Assembly: GCA_035291905.1 (NCBI GenBank)
Contig: DATDRF010000082.1
Coordinates: forward strand, 1-16,074
Reading direction: 5' to 3'
Source of the DNA: JACPLA01 sp035291905
GTDB taxonomy: Bacteria > Bacteroidota > Ignavibacteria > UBA10030
Length of the DNA stretch: 16,074 bases
Positions 1-6,808 of this stretch are shown here, piece by piece; position 1 is the first letter of the stretch; every line of letters begins with the position of its first letter. A program made the position numbers and the translations under genes. A model generated the notes under the pieces. The model searched no databases. It saw only the letters and a list, made by a program, of their open reading frames with translations, and was not told where the DNA came from.

Positions 1-485
1 CGGGGCGGAAGTTTGGTAACACCCCGCCGCTGAAGCGTCTCCAACAGGACATCCTGGGAAAAACGGCTTATGATAATGGACGCGTAGCTCACGCCAATCC
101 CGCCTGCAGTCGTCTCGGATCCGTCGGCAATCAATTGTAGAGGTGAAGATTCGCCGGCAGCAAGTTTGCCGCCAAAGCCCCTGGGAATGACGAGGGCAAA
201 CGATGCATGACCATCATCCAGGAAATGATCGATTTCATCCGATCGCTCGATATATCCGACGTTCTTGAAATACCCGGTATTCGTGAAATTCGCAATCAGG
301 CTTCTACTCTCTCTTGTACGATCCTGGTCCAGGATGATGAGCGGAATTTCTGAAACGTCGAGGTTCGCCGCATAGCCGAGAATCAGAAGCTGAAACACGG
401 GCGCCACGAAGCTCAACCCGAACATTTTCCTGTCCCGCCGGAACTGGATGAACTCTTTTGTGATTATATGGAAAATGGTCTTCAT
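1..485 (-). CDS. ABC-2 type efflux permease, partial (C-terminal part beyond the window)
   Basis: The N-terminal 161 residues of a membrane permease are visible; the frame stays open to base 1. The start is the ATG at 485-483, 7 bp after the preceding permease's stop. Its ribosome-binding site is weak, so translation is probably coupled to the upstream gene. The product begins with a cytoplasmic KEFIQFRRDRK segment, one transmembrane helix (about residues 22-40) and a large extracytoplasmic domain with the LDQDRTRESR motif. This matches the layout of the gene just upstream and of the ABC2_membrane_3 (YhiI/YbhR/YbhS) family, whose remaining five helices would follow outside the window. By position, last in the operon after a first permease, it corresponds to YbhR of Escherichia coli. 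Inferred role: one half of a heterodimeric exporter channel in the inner membrane. Confidence 0.92.
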   Translation of the reverse strand, partial: MKTIFHIITKEFIQFRRDRKMFGLSFVAPVFQLLILGYAANLDVSEIPLIILDQDRTRESRSLIANFTNTGYFKNVGYIERSDEIDHFLDDGHASFALVIPRGFGGKLAAGESSPLQLIADGSETTAGGIGVSYASIIISRFSQDVLLETLQRRGVTKLPP

Positions 486-492
486 ATCGTAC

Positions 493-1626
493 TTAGTGCA
501 GAAGTTTGCGAAGCCTCGCAGAACTGATCGACAGCGTCAGAACGGCATACACAAGAAGGAAAAGAATCTGATCCCAAAACGCGCTGAATCCCGCGCCTTT
601 GAGGATAATCCCTCTCAGGGCAACGAGAAAATACCTTGCGGGAATGAGATAGGTGACTGCCTGGACCCACGTGGGCATATTCCGAATAGGAAAGACAAAT
701 CCGGAGAGAATGAAGGTGGGAAGCATCGTGGCGATGGCTGCTATCATGAATGCAACCTGCTGGGTCTGCGCGATCGTTGAGATCAGCAGGCCGAAACCCA
801 GGCTGCCGAGCAGGAAGACGAGCGTCACGATGAAGAGGAGAAAGAAACTCCCCTTGATATGAACATCAAACAGCAGGTATCCTGCAACCAGAATGGTAGC
901 GGTTGCAATGAGGGCAAGCAGGGTGTAGGGAATGGCCTTCCCAAGGATCAGTTCGGAAGGCTTTATGGGGGCCACCATGATCTGCTCCATGGTGCCAAGC
1001 TCGCGCTCGCGGACCACGGCGAGCGCCGTCGAGACCACCGCAACGATCATCAAAATGAACGCGATCAATCCCGGGATGAGGAATTTCGCGCTCTGCAGCT
1101 CGGGATTGTACCAGATACGCGGGCGGAAATCGATCGGGACCGCCACTGCTCCGCCTCCCGTGCGCGAGAATGCTGACGTTATCACCTTCAGTGAATACTG
1201 TTGCACTATGCCGTTGATATATCCCAGGATCGTCGATGCAGAAAAGGAGTTGGTTCCGTCGATCAGGACCTGGACCGTGGCCTCCTGGCCTCGCGCGAGA
1301 CGCTCCGAAAATGTGGCTGGAATGATGAGCACGACCCTCACCTGCTCCCCGTCGAGGAGCCGGTCGGCATCCCGCGCATCGTGGAGCACATACTTCAGGT
1401 CAAAGAACTCGGAATTCCAGAATTGGAGAGCAAACTCTCTGCTCTGAGAGGACCGATCTTCATCATAGAGTGCCAGGGAAGTGTTCTTGACATCGAAATT
1501 CAATGCATAACCGAACATCAGAAGCATCAGCACAGGAACAAAGAGCAGGACTCCGAGCGTGCGTTTGTCGCGCCGTATCTGCCTGAACTCTTTTCGAATG
1601 ATCGGTATAATGATGTCGAATTTCAC
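493..1626 (-). CDS. ABC-2 type efflux permease (YbhS-like)
   Basis: A full-length 377-residue inner-membrane permease. The first helix spans about residues 24-42. A large extracytoplasmic domain follows (about 43-180, with LYDEDRSSQSREF near its start), then roughly five helices between about 183 and 370. The cytoplasmic motif RERELGTMEQ at 206-215 is the hallmark of ABC-2 permeases of the YhiI/YbhS/YbhR group. The start ATG overlaps the stop of the upstream ATPase by 4 bp, so the two are translationally coupled. The second permease follows 7 bp downstream, which suggests a permease heterodimer driven by the two ATPases of this operon. The substrate cannot be read from sequence; relatives export drugs or cations. 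The TolC and HlyD genes in the same operon imply export across both membranes. Confidence 0.95.
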   Translation of the reverse strand: MKFDIIIPIIRKEFRQIRRDKRTLGVLLFVPVLMLLMFGYALNFDVKNTSLALYDEDRSSQSREFALQFWNSEFFDLKYVLHDARDADRLLDGEQVRVVLIIPATFSERLARGQEATVQVLIDGTNSFSASTILGYINGIVQQYSLKVITSAFSRTGGGAVAVPIDFRPRIWYNPELQSAKFLIPGLIAFILMIVAVVSTALAVVRERELGTMEQIMVAPIKPSELILGKAIPYTLLALIATATILVAGYLLFDVHIKGSFFLLFIVTLVFLLGSLGFGLLISTIAQTQQVAFMIAAIATMLPTFILSGFVFPIRNMPTWVQAVTYLIPARYFLVALRGIILKGAGFSAFWDQILFLLVYAVLTLSISSARLRKLLH

Positions 1627-2576
1627 GGGGAAGTCACGGGGGATGATGCTTTTGCCCCCTCTTCCGAGATCAGGTGAATGAAGACGTCCTCCAGCGACGG
1701 AACAATCCGCTCGAGATTTTGGACCGCGATCCCTTGTGAGCCGAGGACTTCGCGAATCCGTTCGGCTGGATCCTCAATTCCCCGCGTGCTTACATGGAAC
1801 GCCGAGCCGAAAATCGAGGTCTCGACGACCCACGATTCTTTTTGGAGCGATTCCATGGCATCGACGGGCCGGTCACAGGCTACTTCGAAGATCTTGTATT
1901 TCTCAAGGGAGGCCTTCAACTGCAAAGGCGAGCCGAGCGCCGTAAGTTTGCCGTTATAGATCAATCCGATTGTATTGCAGTGCTCGGCCTCGTCAAGATA
2001 ATGCGTGGTGACAAACACGGTCACACCCCGGGCCGAGAGTGAATAGATGAGGTCCCAGAAATCGCGTCTCGAAACGGGATCGACACCGCCCGTGGGTTCG
2101 TCAAGAAAGACGATTGGCGGCTCGTGCAGAATTGCACATCCGAGAGCCAGCCGCTGTTTCCACCCTCCCGAGAGCGTTCTGGCAAGAGACTTTTCTTTTC
2201 CTGTCAACCCGGCCATTTCAATGGCCCATTTCTTGCGCTCCCTCAGCCGATTGTTTTCCAATCCGTAGATTCCGCCGTAGAAGTTCACATTCTCTTCGAC
2301 CGTCAGGTCGTCGTAGAGGGAGAAACGCTGCGACATGTAACCGATTCTGGCTTTTACTGCATCGGGATTCGAGCCGACGTCATATCCGCTCACCAGTGCC
2401 TTTCCCGAAGTGGGGGCGAGCAATCCGCAGAGCATGCGGATCGTAGTCGATTTGCCCGCACCGTTAGGGCCGAGGAATCCGAAGATCTCGCCCTTCTTCA
2501 CTTTGAAGCTCATATCGTCGACGGCGACAAACGTCCCAAATCGGCGCGTCAGGCGCTCGACTTCTACTGCGTACAT
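1623..2576 (-). CDS. ABC transporter ATPase, canonical half (YbhF C-terminal-half-like)
   Basis: A 317-residue cytoplasmic ATPase. Visible motifs are Walker A GPNGAGKS at 36-43, Q-loop Gln83, signature LSGGWKQR at 135-142, Walker B IVFLDEP at 155-161 and switch His192 in TTHYLDEAE, so the site looks catalytically complete. A DrrA/CcmA-type C-terminal extension ends in PSLEDVFIHLI. The ATG at 2576 is chosen over a longer reading that begins at 2654, because GAGG lies just upstream of it, the first residue pattern (MYAVEVERLTRRFG) is typical, and the longer version would run into the TolC gene. The gap to the TolC stop is 16 bp, and the gene overlaps the downstream permease start by 4 bp. The GPNGAGKST Walker A and intact switch His resemble the second half of Escherichia coli YbhF. 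The first half appears to be the separate gene at 3946-4872. Confidence 0.95.
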   Translation of the reverse strand: MYAVEVERLTRRFGTFVAVDDMSFKVKKGEIFGFLGPNGAGKSTTIRMLCGLLAPTSGKALVSGYDVGSNPDAVKARIGYMSQRFSLYDDLTVEENVNFYGGIYGLENNRLRERKKWAIEMAGLTGKEKSLARTLSGGWKQRLALGCAILHEPPIVFLDEPTGGVDPVSRRDFWDLIYSLSARGVTVFVTTHYLDEAEHCNTIGLIYNGKLTALGSPLQLKASLEKYKIFEVACDRPVDAMESLQKESWVVETSIFGSAFHVSTRGIEDPAERIREVLGSQGIAVQNLERIVPSLEDVFIHLISEEGAKASSPVTSP

Positions 2577-2592
2577 TCCGCGTTCCTCTCGT

Positions 2593-3936
2593 TCATCGCA
2601 ACGGCACTCCCATCGACTTGTTGAGCCGGTGAACCTGAATCGCGTGCTCAACAACGCTCTGCGTCTCGGTCAGCCTGGCCTGAAGTAATGCCAGCTCGGC
2701 GTCGAGCAGATCGGTATTGGATGCCAGCCCGCGTTTGAATTTTTCCGACGTGATTCGATAACTTTCCTCGGCCTGCTTATGCCCGAGCGATGCGACGTTG
2801 ATCTTCTCCCGGGCTTCAGCTGTCCGAAAAAAGTTCTGTGCCGCCTCGAGGGATATGGCATCGGATATCTGCGAAAGGGACGCTTCCGCCTGCGAGAGGC
2901 CGGCTTTTGCCTGCGCGGTTTGTTTCGCAGTGGCAAACCAGTCCCATATGTTCCATTGGAGGATCAGCCCGACGTCCCATGACTTTTCCCACGCATCCTT
3001 GGGAGGAATCACTCTTTGATTCGGACGGGCGTAATCATAGTTCGCGGACAAAACGATCTGCGGATACCAGCCGCCCTGAGCAACACCGACCATGGCCTTT
3101 GCCACATCTCGCCGCGCGGTAACTGCCGCAACCTCGGCGCGTCTCTCCCGAGCCGTCTGCATAATGCGATCAAGCCCAAGTGACCCCCCCGGGTCGGCTG
3201 CAGCCGAAGGCTCGTCGGCAGGGATAACCGCGGTTTGCAGAGGCGTCCCTGTCAGGATATTGAGGGCCATGGTAGCGAGCCGGGCGTTGCTCTGTGCCTC
3301 GATGTGCTTCACCTTGATGTCAGAAAGCTGTGTCTGGACTTTGAGAAGATCCAGATCCGTTGCCATCCCCTGTTTTCGGAAATTCTCGACATCATTCGCA
3401 TGGGCCGAAACCTGTTCGACGGATTGTAAAAGAACCGCTTCGACCCGGCGGGCGCGGTAGAGGTTCCAGTACGCCGTCACAACATTCAGGATGAGGTCTT
3501 CCCTGTCACGGGAAAGCTCATGTTGAACCGCTGTCTGTTGAAACTCCGCCGCTTCCGCGCTTCTGGCAAGGCGAAATCCGCTGAAGACATTCTGCTGCAA
3601 GGAGACCCTGGCGGCATAGTTTTGCGTGATCGACGGAAAGAGAGTCTGCGTTCCGAGGAACGGCAGGGTGAGCGAGAATTCCGGAACCTCGCTGAGCTGC
3701 GCAACCCTTCCGGTGAACTTCAGCTGAGGGTAGAAGGCACTTCTGACCTCGTCGGCACGATTCACGGCAGCATCAAGCCTGGCCTGCGAGGCCTGCATGA
3801 CGGGATTCCGGGTCAGAGCAGCATCGATGCACTCCCCCAGCTTGACGGGAATACTCTGCTCCGGCGGGATTGTAGTTTGTGCCGAAAGCGCATAAATCAA
3901 AGCAAAGTGAGCGAGAAGAAGTAGTCTGGTCTTCAT
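2593..3936 (-). CDS. TolC-family outer-membrane efflux channel
   Basis: A 447-residue protein starting with a Sec signal peptide (MKTRLLLLAHFALIYALSA, likely cleaved before QT). It is followed by the two long alpha-helical repeats of the outer-membrane efflux protein (OEP) family. Recognisable family pieces are the ECIDAALTRNPVMQASQARL segment near the N-terminus and the second-repeat helix SEKFKRGLASNTDLLDAELALLQA near the C-terminus. The length is normal for the family. The ATG at 3936 has AAGAGG about 7 nt upstream and lies 9 bp after the stop of the ATPase gene. It is expected to trimerise in the outer membrane and to join the HlyD-type lipoprotein and the ABC-2 permeases into a tripartite exporter. 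Its position between the two ATPase genes is unusual. Confidence 0.95.
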   Translation of the reverse strand: MKTRLLLLAHFALIYALSAQTTIPPEQSIPVKLGECIDAALTRNPVMQASQARLDAAVNRADEVRSAFYPQLKFTGRVAQLSEVPEFSLTLPFLGTQTLFPSITQNYAARVSLQQNVFSGFRLARSAEAAEFQQTAVQHELSRDREDLILNVVTAYWNLYRARRVEAVLLQSVEQVSAHANDVENFRKQGMATDLDLLKVQTQLSDIKVKHIEAQSNARLATMALNILTGTPLQTAVIPADEPSAAADPGGSLGLDRIMQTARERRAEVAAVTARRDVAKAMVGVAQGGWYPQIVLSANYDYARPNQRVIPPKDAWEKSWDVGLILQWNIWDWFATAKQTAQAKAGLSQAEASLSQISDAISLEAAQNFFRTAEAREKINVASLGHKQAEESYRITSEKFKRGLASNTDLLDAELALLQARLTETQSVVEHAIQVHRLNKSMGVPLR

Positions 3937-3945
3937 ATGAACCTC

Positions 3946-4872
3946 TTATGACGAAACGCGGGAGATGAATACGTCCTCGAGGGACGGTGCGACGAGTCGG
4001 CTGCCGGTGATCGGGAGGGCACCCTGTCGAAGGCTCTCGAGCAGTTTGTCCATGCTGGCTGTCTCTTTCCGCACGACAACGTGCAACCGATCGCCAAATA
4101 ACTGGACGCTTTGCACGCCTTCTTCGTGCCGTATCCGATCCATAGCTTCCCGAGGCTCATCGCAGACAATTTCGAGTACATGATGTTGAAACGAGGCCTT
4201 GACGTTCTCGGGCGTATCGCATATCAGCAGCCGTCCCTGATTCACCAGAGCGACTCTTGTGCTGCGCTCGGCCTCATCCAGATAAGGAGTTGCCATAACG
4301 ATGGAAATCCCTTGTTTCAGGACGCTTGAGAGAATCTTCCAGAAGTCCCTGCGGGAAACAGGGTCGACTCCTGTCGTCGGCTCGTCAAGGAAGATCACGT
4401 CGGGCGCATGGACGAGGGTGCAGGCAAGGGCAAGCTTCTGCTTCATCCCTCCCGAGAGCCGTTCTGCAAGGCGGCCGCGGAACTGTGTGAGCCTGGTGAA
4501 TTCCAGCAATTCCTCTTTCCTCATGCGGTAGTCCTTCACCCGATGTATCTCCGCAAAAAAGTCAATATTCTCGTCGATCGTGAGGTCGCCGTACAGGCTG
4601 AACCGCTGAGACAAATAGCCCACCCGGTTCTTGATCTCCGTTCGATCGGTCTTCATGTCATACCCCATCACACGGATCTCCCCTTCGGTCGGGGGAAGAA
4701 CGCCGCACATCATTCGAATCATTGTTGTCTTCCCCGCACCATCGGGACCGACCAGCGAGAAGATCTCTCCCCTCCGAACAGCAAATGACAAATGGTCCAC
4801 CGCAACAACCTCCGGCTGCCCCTCTTCCTTGAAGACCTTCGTCACGTCATTGAATGTCACCGATTCGGTCAT
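3946..4872 (-). CDS. ABC transporter ATPase, degenerate-switch half (YbhF N-terminal-half-like)
   Basis: A 308-residue ATPase. Motifs are Walker A GPDGAGKT at 42-49, Q-loop Gln89, signature LSGGMKQK at 139-146 and Walker B VIFLDEP at 159-165. The usual switch-loop His is replaced by Pro196 in MATPYLDEAE; the operon's other ATPase has His at that place. The Walker A with Asp (GPDGAGKT) and the missing switch His are both features of the N-terminal half of Escherichia coli YbhF as I recall it. This gene is therefore best read as the separate counterpart of that half. The start ATG overlaps the stop of the HlyD gene (ATGA). Inference: it pairs with the ATPase at 1623-2576 into a heterodimer with one canonical and one impaired hydrolysis site. 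Confidence 0.94.
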   Translation of the reverse strand: MTESVTFNDVTKVFKEEGQPEVVAVDHLSFAVRRGEIFSLVGPDGAGKTTMIRMMCGVLPPTEGEIRVMGYDMKTDRTEIKNRVGYLSQRFSLYGDLTIDENIDFFAEIHRVKDYRMRKEELLEFTRLTQFRGRLAERLSGGMKQKLALACTLVHAPDVIFLDEPTTGVDPVSRRDFWKILSSVLKQGISIVMATPYLDEAERSTRVALVNQGRLLICDTPENVKASFQHHVLEIVCDEPREAMDRIRHEEGVQSVQLFGDRLHVVVRKETASMDKLLESLRQGALPITGSRLVAPSLEDVFISRVSS

Positions 4873-5795
4873 TCTGTGTCTCCTGTGAGGGTCAGGGTTG
4901 CATCCGCGGGGACCCCTCCCTTGAGAGTTCCGTCAGGATTGGCTACCAGCAGCTTCACGGCAAACACCAATTTCACGCGCTCGTCCTTGGTCTGAATATT
5001 CTTCGGGGTGAACTCGGCCGTCGGGGACGTGAAGATCACCTCCGCCTCGAACGATCGTTGCTCAAACGCATCGACCTTCACTGAGGCCTTCTGCCCGAGC
5101 TTGATCCTCGGGAGAACCGCTTCGCCCACATAGATTGTGAGAGTGAGCCGGCTCAGGTCGGAGATGCGAACGATGGACATCCCCTGGCCGACAAGTTCGC
5201 CCCGCTCGACAAATTTCTTTGTGACGGTGCCGTTCAGCGGCGATGTGATGACGCAGTCATCCACCTTTTTCTTCAGTGAAGACAGCTGGGCATATGCCTG
5301 GTCTCGCCGGGCTTTTGCAAGCTCAATTTCCTCGCCGCGCGAACCCCGTTTCGCTTTCTCCCAGGTCTGTTCTGCCATCGTGTATCGCGTGCGCGTGTCC
5401 TCAAGCTGCTTTTCCGAGACGCTCTTCGAGCCGAAGAGCTCTTCCATCCGTTTCAAATCTGTCTTTGCGCTCTGATAATTCGCTTCGGCCTGGATCACGT
5501 CTTCCCTCCTCGGCCCTTCCTTCGCAAGCCTGTACGTCGCCTCTGCCCCCCTCAAACTGGCTTCCGCCTGTTGCAGCTGAAAACGCCAGTCGGTGTCATC
5601 GAGAACAACCAGCGTGTCGCCCATGCGGACGAAGCTCCCTTCTTCGACACGGAGGCCGCGGACCGTTCCGCCCGCAAGGGCGCTGACCACGACTTCTGTG
5701 GCCTCCAGTGTTCCTGTTTCGGTGATCTCGCCGTCACTGTTGCCGCTGCAACCGATGAGCAGCGTGATCATGGAAAGCACAACGAATTGTTTCAT
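4869..5795 (-). CDS. HlyD/YbhG-type membrane-fusion lipoprotein
   Basis: A 308-residue periplasmic adaptor. The N-terminus carries a lipoprotein signal with lipobox LIGC (lipidated Cys16). A first lipoyl half (about 36-70, with GTVRGLRVEEGSFVRMGD) leads into a long helical hairpin (about 72-178, rich in Glu, Lys, Arg and Ala). The second lipoyl half (CVITSPLNGTVTKKFVERGE, about 181-200) and a beta-barrel domain follow. The ATG at 5795 is preferred over an in-frame TTG at 5810, because GAGGA sits 5 nt before the ATG and the lipobox is then ideally placed. It lies 11 bp after the TetR stop and overlaps the downstream ATPase start by 4 bp. Role: links the inner-membrane permease pair to the TolC channel of the same operon. 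Confidence 0.94.
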   Translation of the reverse strand: MKQFVVLSMITLLIGCSGNSDGEITETGTLEATEVVVSALAGGTVRGLRVEEGSFVRMGDTLVVLDDTDWRFQLQQAEASLRGAEATYRLAKEGPRREDVIQAEANYQSAKTDLKRMEELFGSKSVSEKQLEDTRTRYTMAEQTWEKAKRGSRGEEIELAKARRDQAYAQLSSLKKKVDDCVITSPLNGTVTKKFVERGELVGQGMSIVRISDLSRLTLTIYVGEAVLPRIKLGQKASVKVDAFEQRSFEAEVIFTSPTAEFTPKNIQTKDERVKLVFAVKLLVANPDGTLKGGVPADATLTLTGDTE

Positions 5796-5806
5796 GCCGT
5801 TCCTCG

Positions 5807-6433
5807 TCAAGTATTCTGTGGAAATGCCGCCCCGATGCTCGGGTATCGCCGTCTCGCCTCATCCGTTAGAGCACCTTCAAAGAGAATCCTGAAGATTCCC
5901 TGGAATGCCTCGGAAAGTGAAAACGACTGCTCTGAGAGGGTGGTCGGATTGAGAATTCCCTCAACGCAAGTCAGGAACATCAGGAGGAGCAGCTGCGCGT
6001 TCACGTCATCGCGCAGGACGCCTTCCCGTTTCGCCTGAACAAAGATCTTCTGAATATTGACCAGGACCCGTTCACGGCGGAAGACCTCGATCTCCTTCCA
6101 GAGCTCGGGGAAATACTTCTTCATGTCGATCGGGAACTGACGCCCCGCTCTCCCCCACATGCGACCGATGAAAACAAGGATCTGAGACATTTTCTCAACG
6201 GATGGGACGTCGGAGTTTACAATTGTCTCAACCCGATGGTTTGCCTGGCGCATCATAAGATGGATGACCTTCCTGATCAGGTCCTCTTTGCTCGGAAAGA
6301 ACTTGTAGAGAGTCTTCTTGCTCATCCCGAGGTCTGCAGAAATCTCATCGACCGTGACTTTCACGAATCCCTGCTCAAAGAATTTTTCTCTGGCAGACTC
6401 CAGGATTCGTTCTTGTTCGCTTATGTCAGTCAT
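5807..6433 (-). CDS. TetR/AcrR-family transcriptional regulator
   Basis: A 208-residue protein with a typical TetR N-terminal DNA-binding domain. The helix-turn-helix covers about residues 26-47 (TVDEISADLGMSKKTLYKFF, followed by PSKEDL). The remaining helical C-terminal domain would be the dimerisation and ligand-binding part; its ligand is unknown. The ATG at 6433 has GAGGA 6 nt upstream. It is the first gene of the efflux operon, which matches the CecR position next to ybhG in Escherichia coli. The upstream DNA holds two matched inverted repeats (6453-6480 and 6537-6564), which are the obvious candidates for its operators. The inferred mode is repression of its own operon, relieved by a transported toxic compound. 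Confidence 0.95.
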   Translation of the reverse strand: MTDISEQERILESAREKFFEQGFVKVTVDEISADLGMSKKTLYKFFPSKEDLIRKVIHLMMRQANHRVETIVNSDVPSVEKMSQILVFIGRMWGRAGRQFPIDMKKYFPELWKEIEVFRRERVLVNIQKIFVQAKREGVLRDDVNAQLLLLMFLTCVEGILNPTTLSEQSFSLSEAFQGIFRILFEGALTDEARRRYPSIGAAFPQNT

Positions 6434-6452
6434 AATATCCTCAACGAAATCA

Positions 6453-6480
6453 GGAAACTATTAACGTATTTGTCGTTTCC
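6453..6480. promoter_or_regulatory. Candidate TetR operator, distal copy (GGAAAC-N16-GTTTCC)
   Basis: An inverted repeat of hexamers GGAAAC and GTTTCC with 16 bp between them. It matches the element at 6537-6564 in 23 of 28 positions with identical spacing. It lies in the 5' leader of the TetR gene, 20 bp before its start codon. The repetition and the neighbouring TetR gene support an operator role; binding is inferred. Confidence 0.6.
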
Positions 6481-6487
6481 GTAAGTC

Positions 6488-6517
6488 GAAAAAAGAACCG
6501 ATCCATTCATGAATCGG
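6488..6517 (-). promoter_or_regulatory. Terminator-like hairpin in the TetR leader (candidate attenuator)
   Basis: On the minus strand, CCGATTCA and TGGATCGG form an 8-bp stem with one G-U pair around a TGAA loop. The stem is followed directly by TTCTTTTTT. It lies about 40 nt downstream of the predicted transcription start and about 55 nt before the TetR start codon, between the two operator copies. In form it is a weak intrinsic terminator inside the leader. It could attenuate the operon, stabilise the mRNA, or be incidental. It is not well placed to end transcription of the M24 gene, since the operon promoter lies between them. Confidence 0.4.
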
Positions 6518-6536
6518 CTTATTCTTGGTTACGATT

Positions 6537-6564
6537 GGAAACTTTTAAAGTTTTACTCGTTTCC
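6537..6564. promoter_or_regulatory. Candidate TetR operator, promoter-proximal copy (GGAAAC-N16-GTTTCC)
   Basis: An inverted repeat with arms ATTGGAAAC (6534-6542) and GTTTCCAAT (6559-6567), nine matched bases each. The right arm overlaps the -10 hexamer at 6565-6570, and the element covers the expected transcription start. A bound repressor here would block RNA polymerase. The same 28-bp core recurs at 6453-6480. Confidence 0.7.
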
Positions 6565-6593
6565 AATATACAACTTCCGCAACTTCCTGTCAA
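6565..6593 (-). promoter_or_regulatory. Sigma70-type promoter of the TetR-efflux operon
   Basis: On the minus strand, -35 TTGACA (6593-6588) and -10 TATATT (6570-6565) are separated by exactly 17 bp. The predicted transcription start is near 6558, giving a leader of about 125 nt before the TetR start codon. The -35 is a perfect consensus, and the -10 overlaps the operator-like inverted repeat. Confidence 0.8.
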
Positions 6594-6613
6594 GTACTTT
6601 TTGCGGCGAGCCT

Positions 6614-6793
6614 GATGGTTCTCTGCCATCGGTTGAAAACCCTGCCTGCGTGCCGACCATTTCGATTGCGACGAAGCTTATCGCATTCACTTCGGCAGGC
6701 AGGCGACGGCTCACAAGCCCGGCGGATCTCAATCCCGCTTTGCGGGATTGCGCCAAAACCGAGGGCTTGTAGCCGTCCGTTTCTAACGGATGG
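6614..6793. repeat. Cluster of nested and overlapping palindromes, intergenic
   Basis: The intergenic region 6594-6808 has no credible gene but is packed with inverted repeats. They are GATGG/CCATC (6614-6618, 6626-6630); CCTGCCTGC/GCAGGCAGG (6641-6649, 6695-6703); ACGGCTCACAAGCCC/GGGCTTGTAGCCGT (6706-6720, 6763-6776, one bulged base); AATCCCGC/GCGGGATT with a TTT loop (6731-6738, 6742-6749) nested inside the last; and CCGTCCGTT/AACGGATGG (6773-6781, 6785-6793, one G-U pair). The last hairpin shares bases with the large stem, so the two cannot both form fully. No T-run follows, so this is not a classical terminator, although it lies just after the M24 stop. It looks like a REP/MITE-type dispersed element or mosaic of elements; that is inference. 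Confidence 0.65.
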
Positions 6794-6808
6794 CGGTTGG
6801 AGGATCAT

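Noticed and set aside
2577..2654. Longer N-terminus of the ATPase at 1623-2576
   Set aside because: It would overlap the TolC gene, and the extra residues are unlike ABC ATPases; the ATG at 2576 has a good ribosome-binding site.
6594..6808. Terminator for the M24 gene within the palindrome cluster
   Set aside because: Several GC-rich hairpins exist but none is followed by a T-run on the minus strand; a factor-dependent end cannot be excluded.
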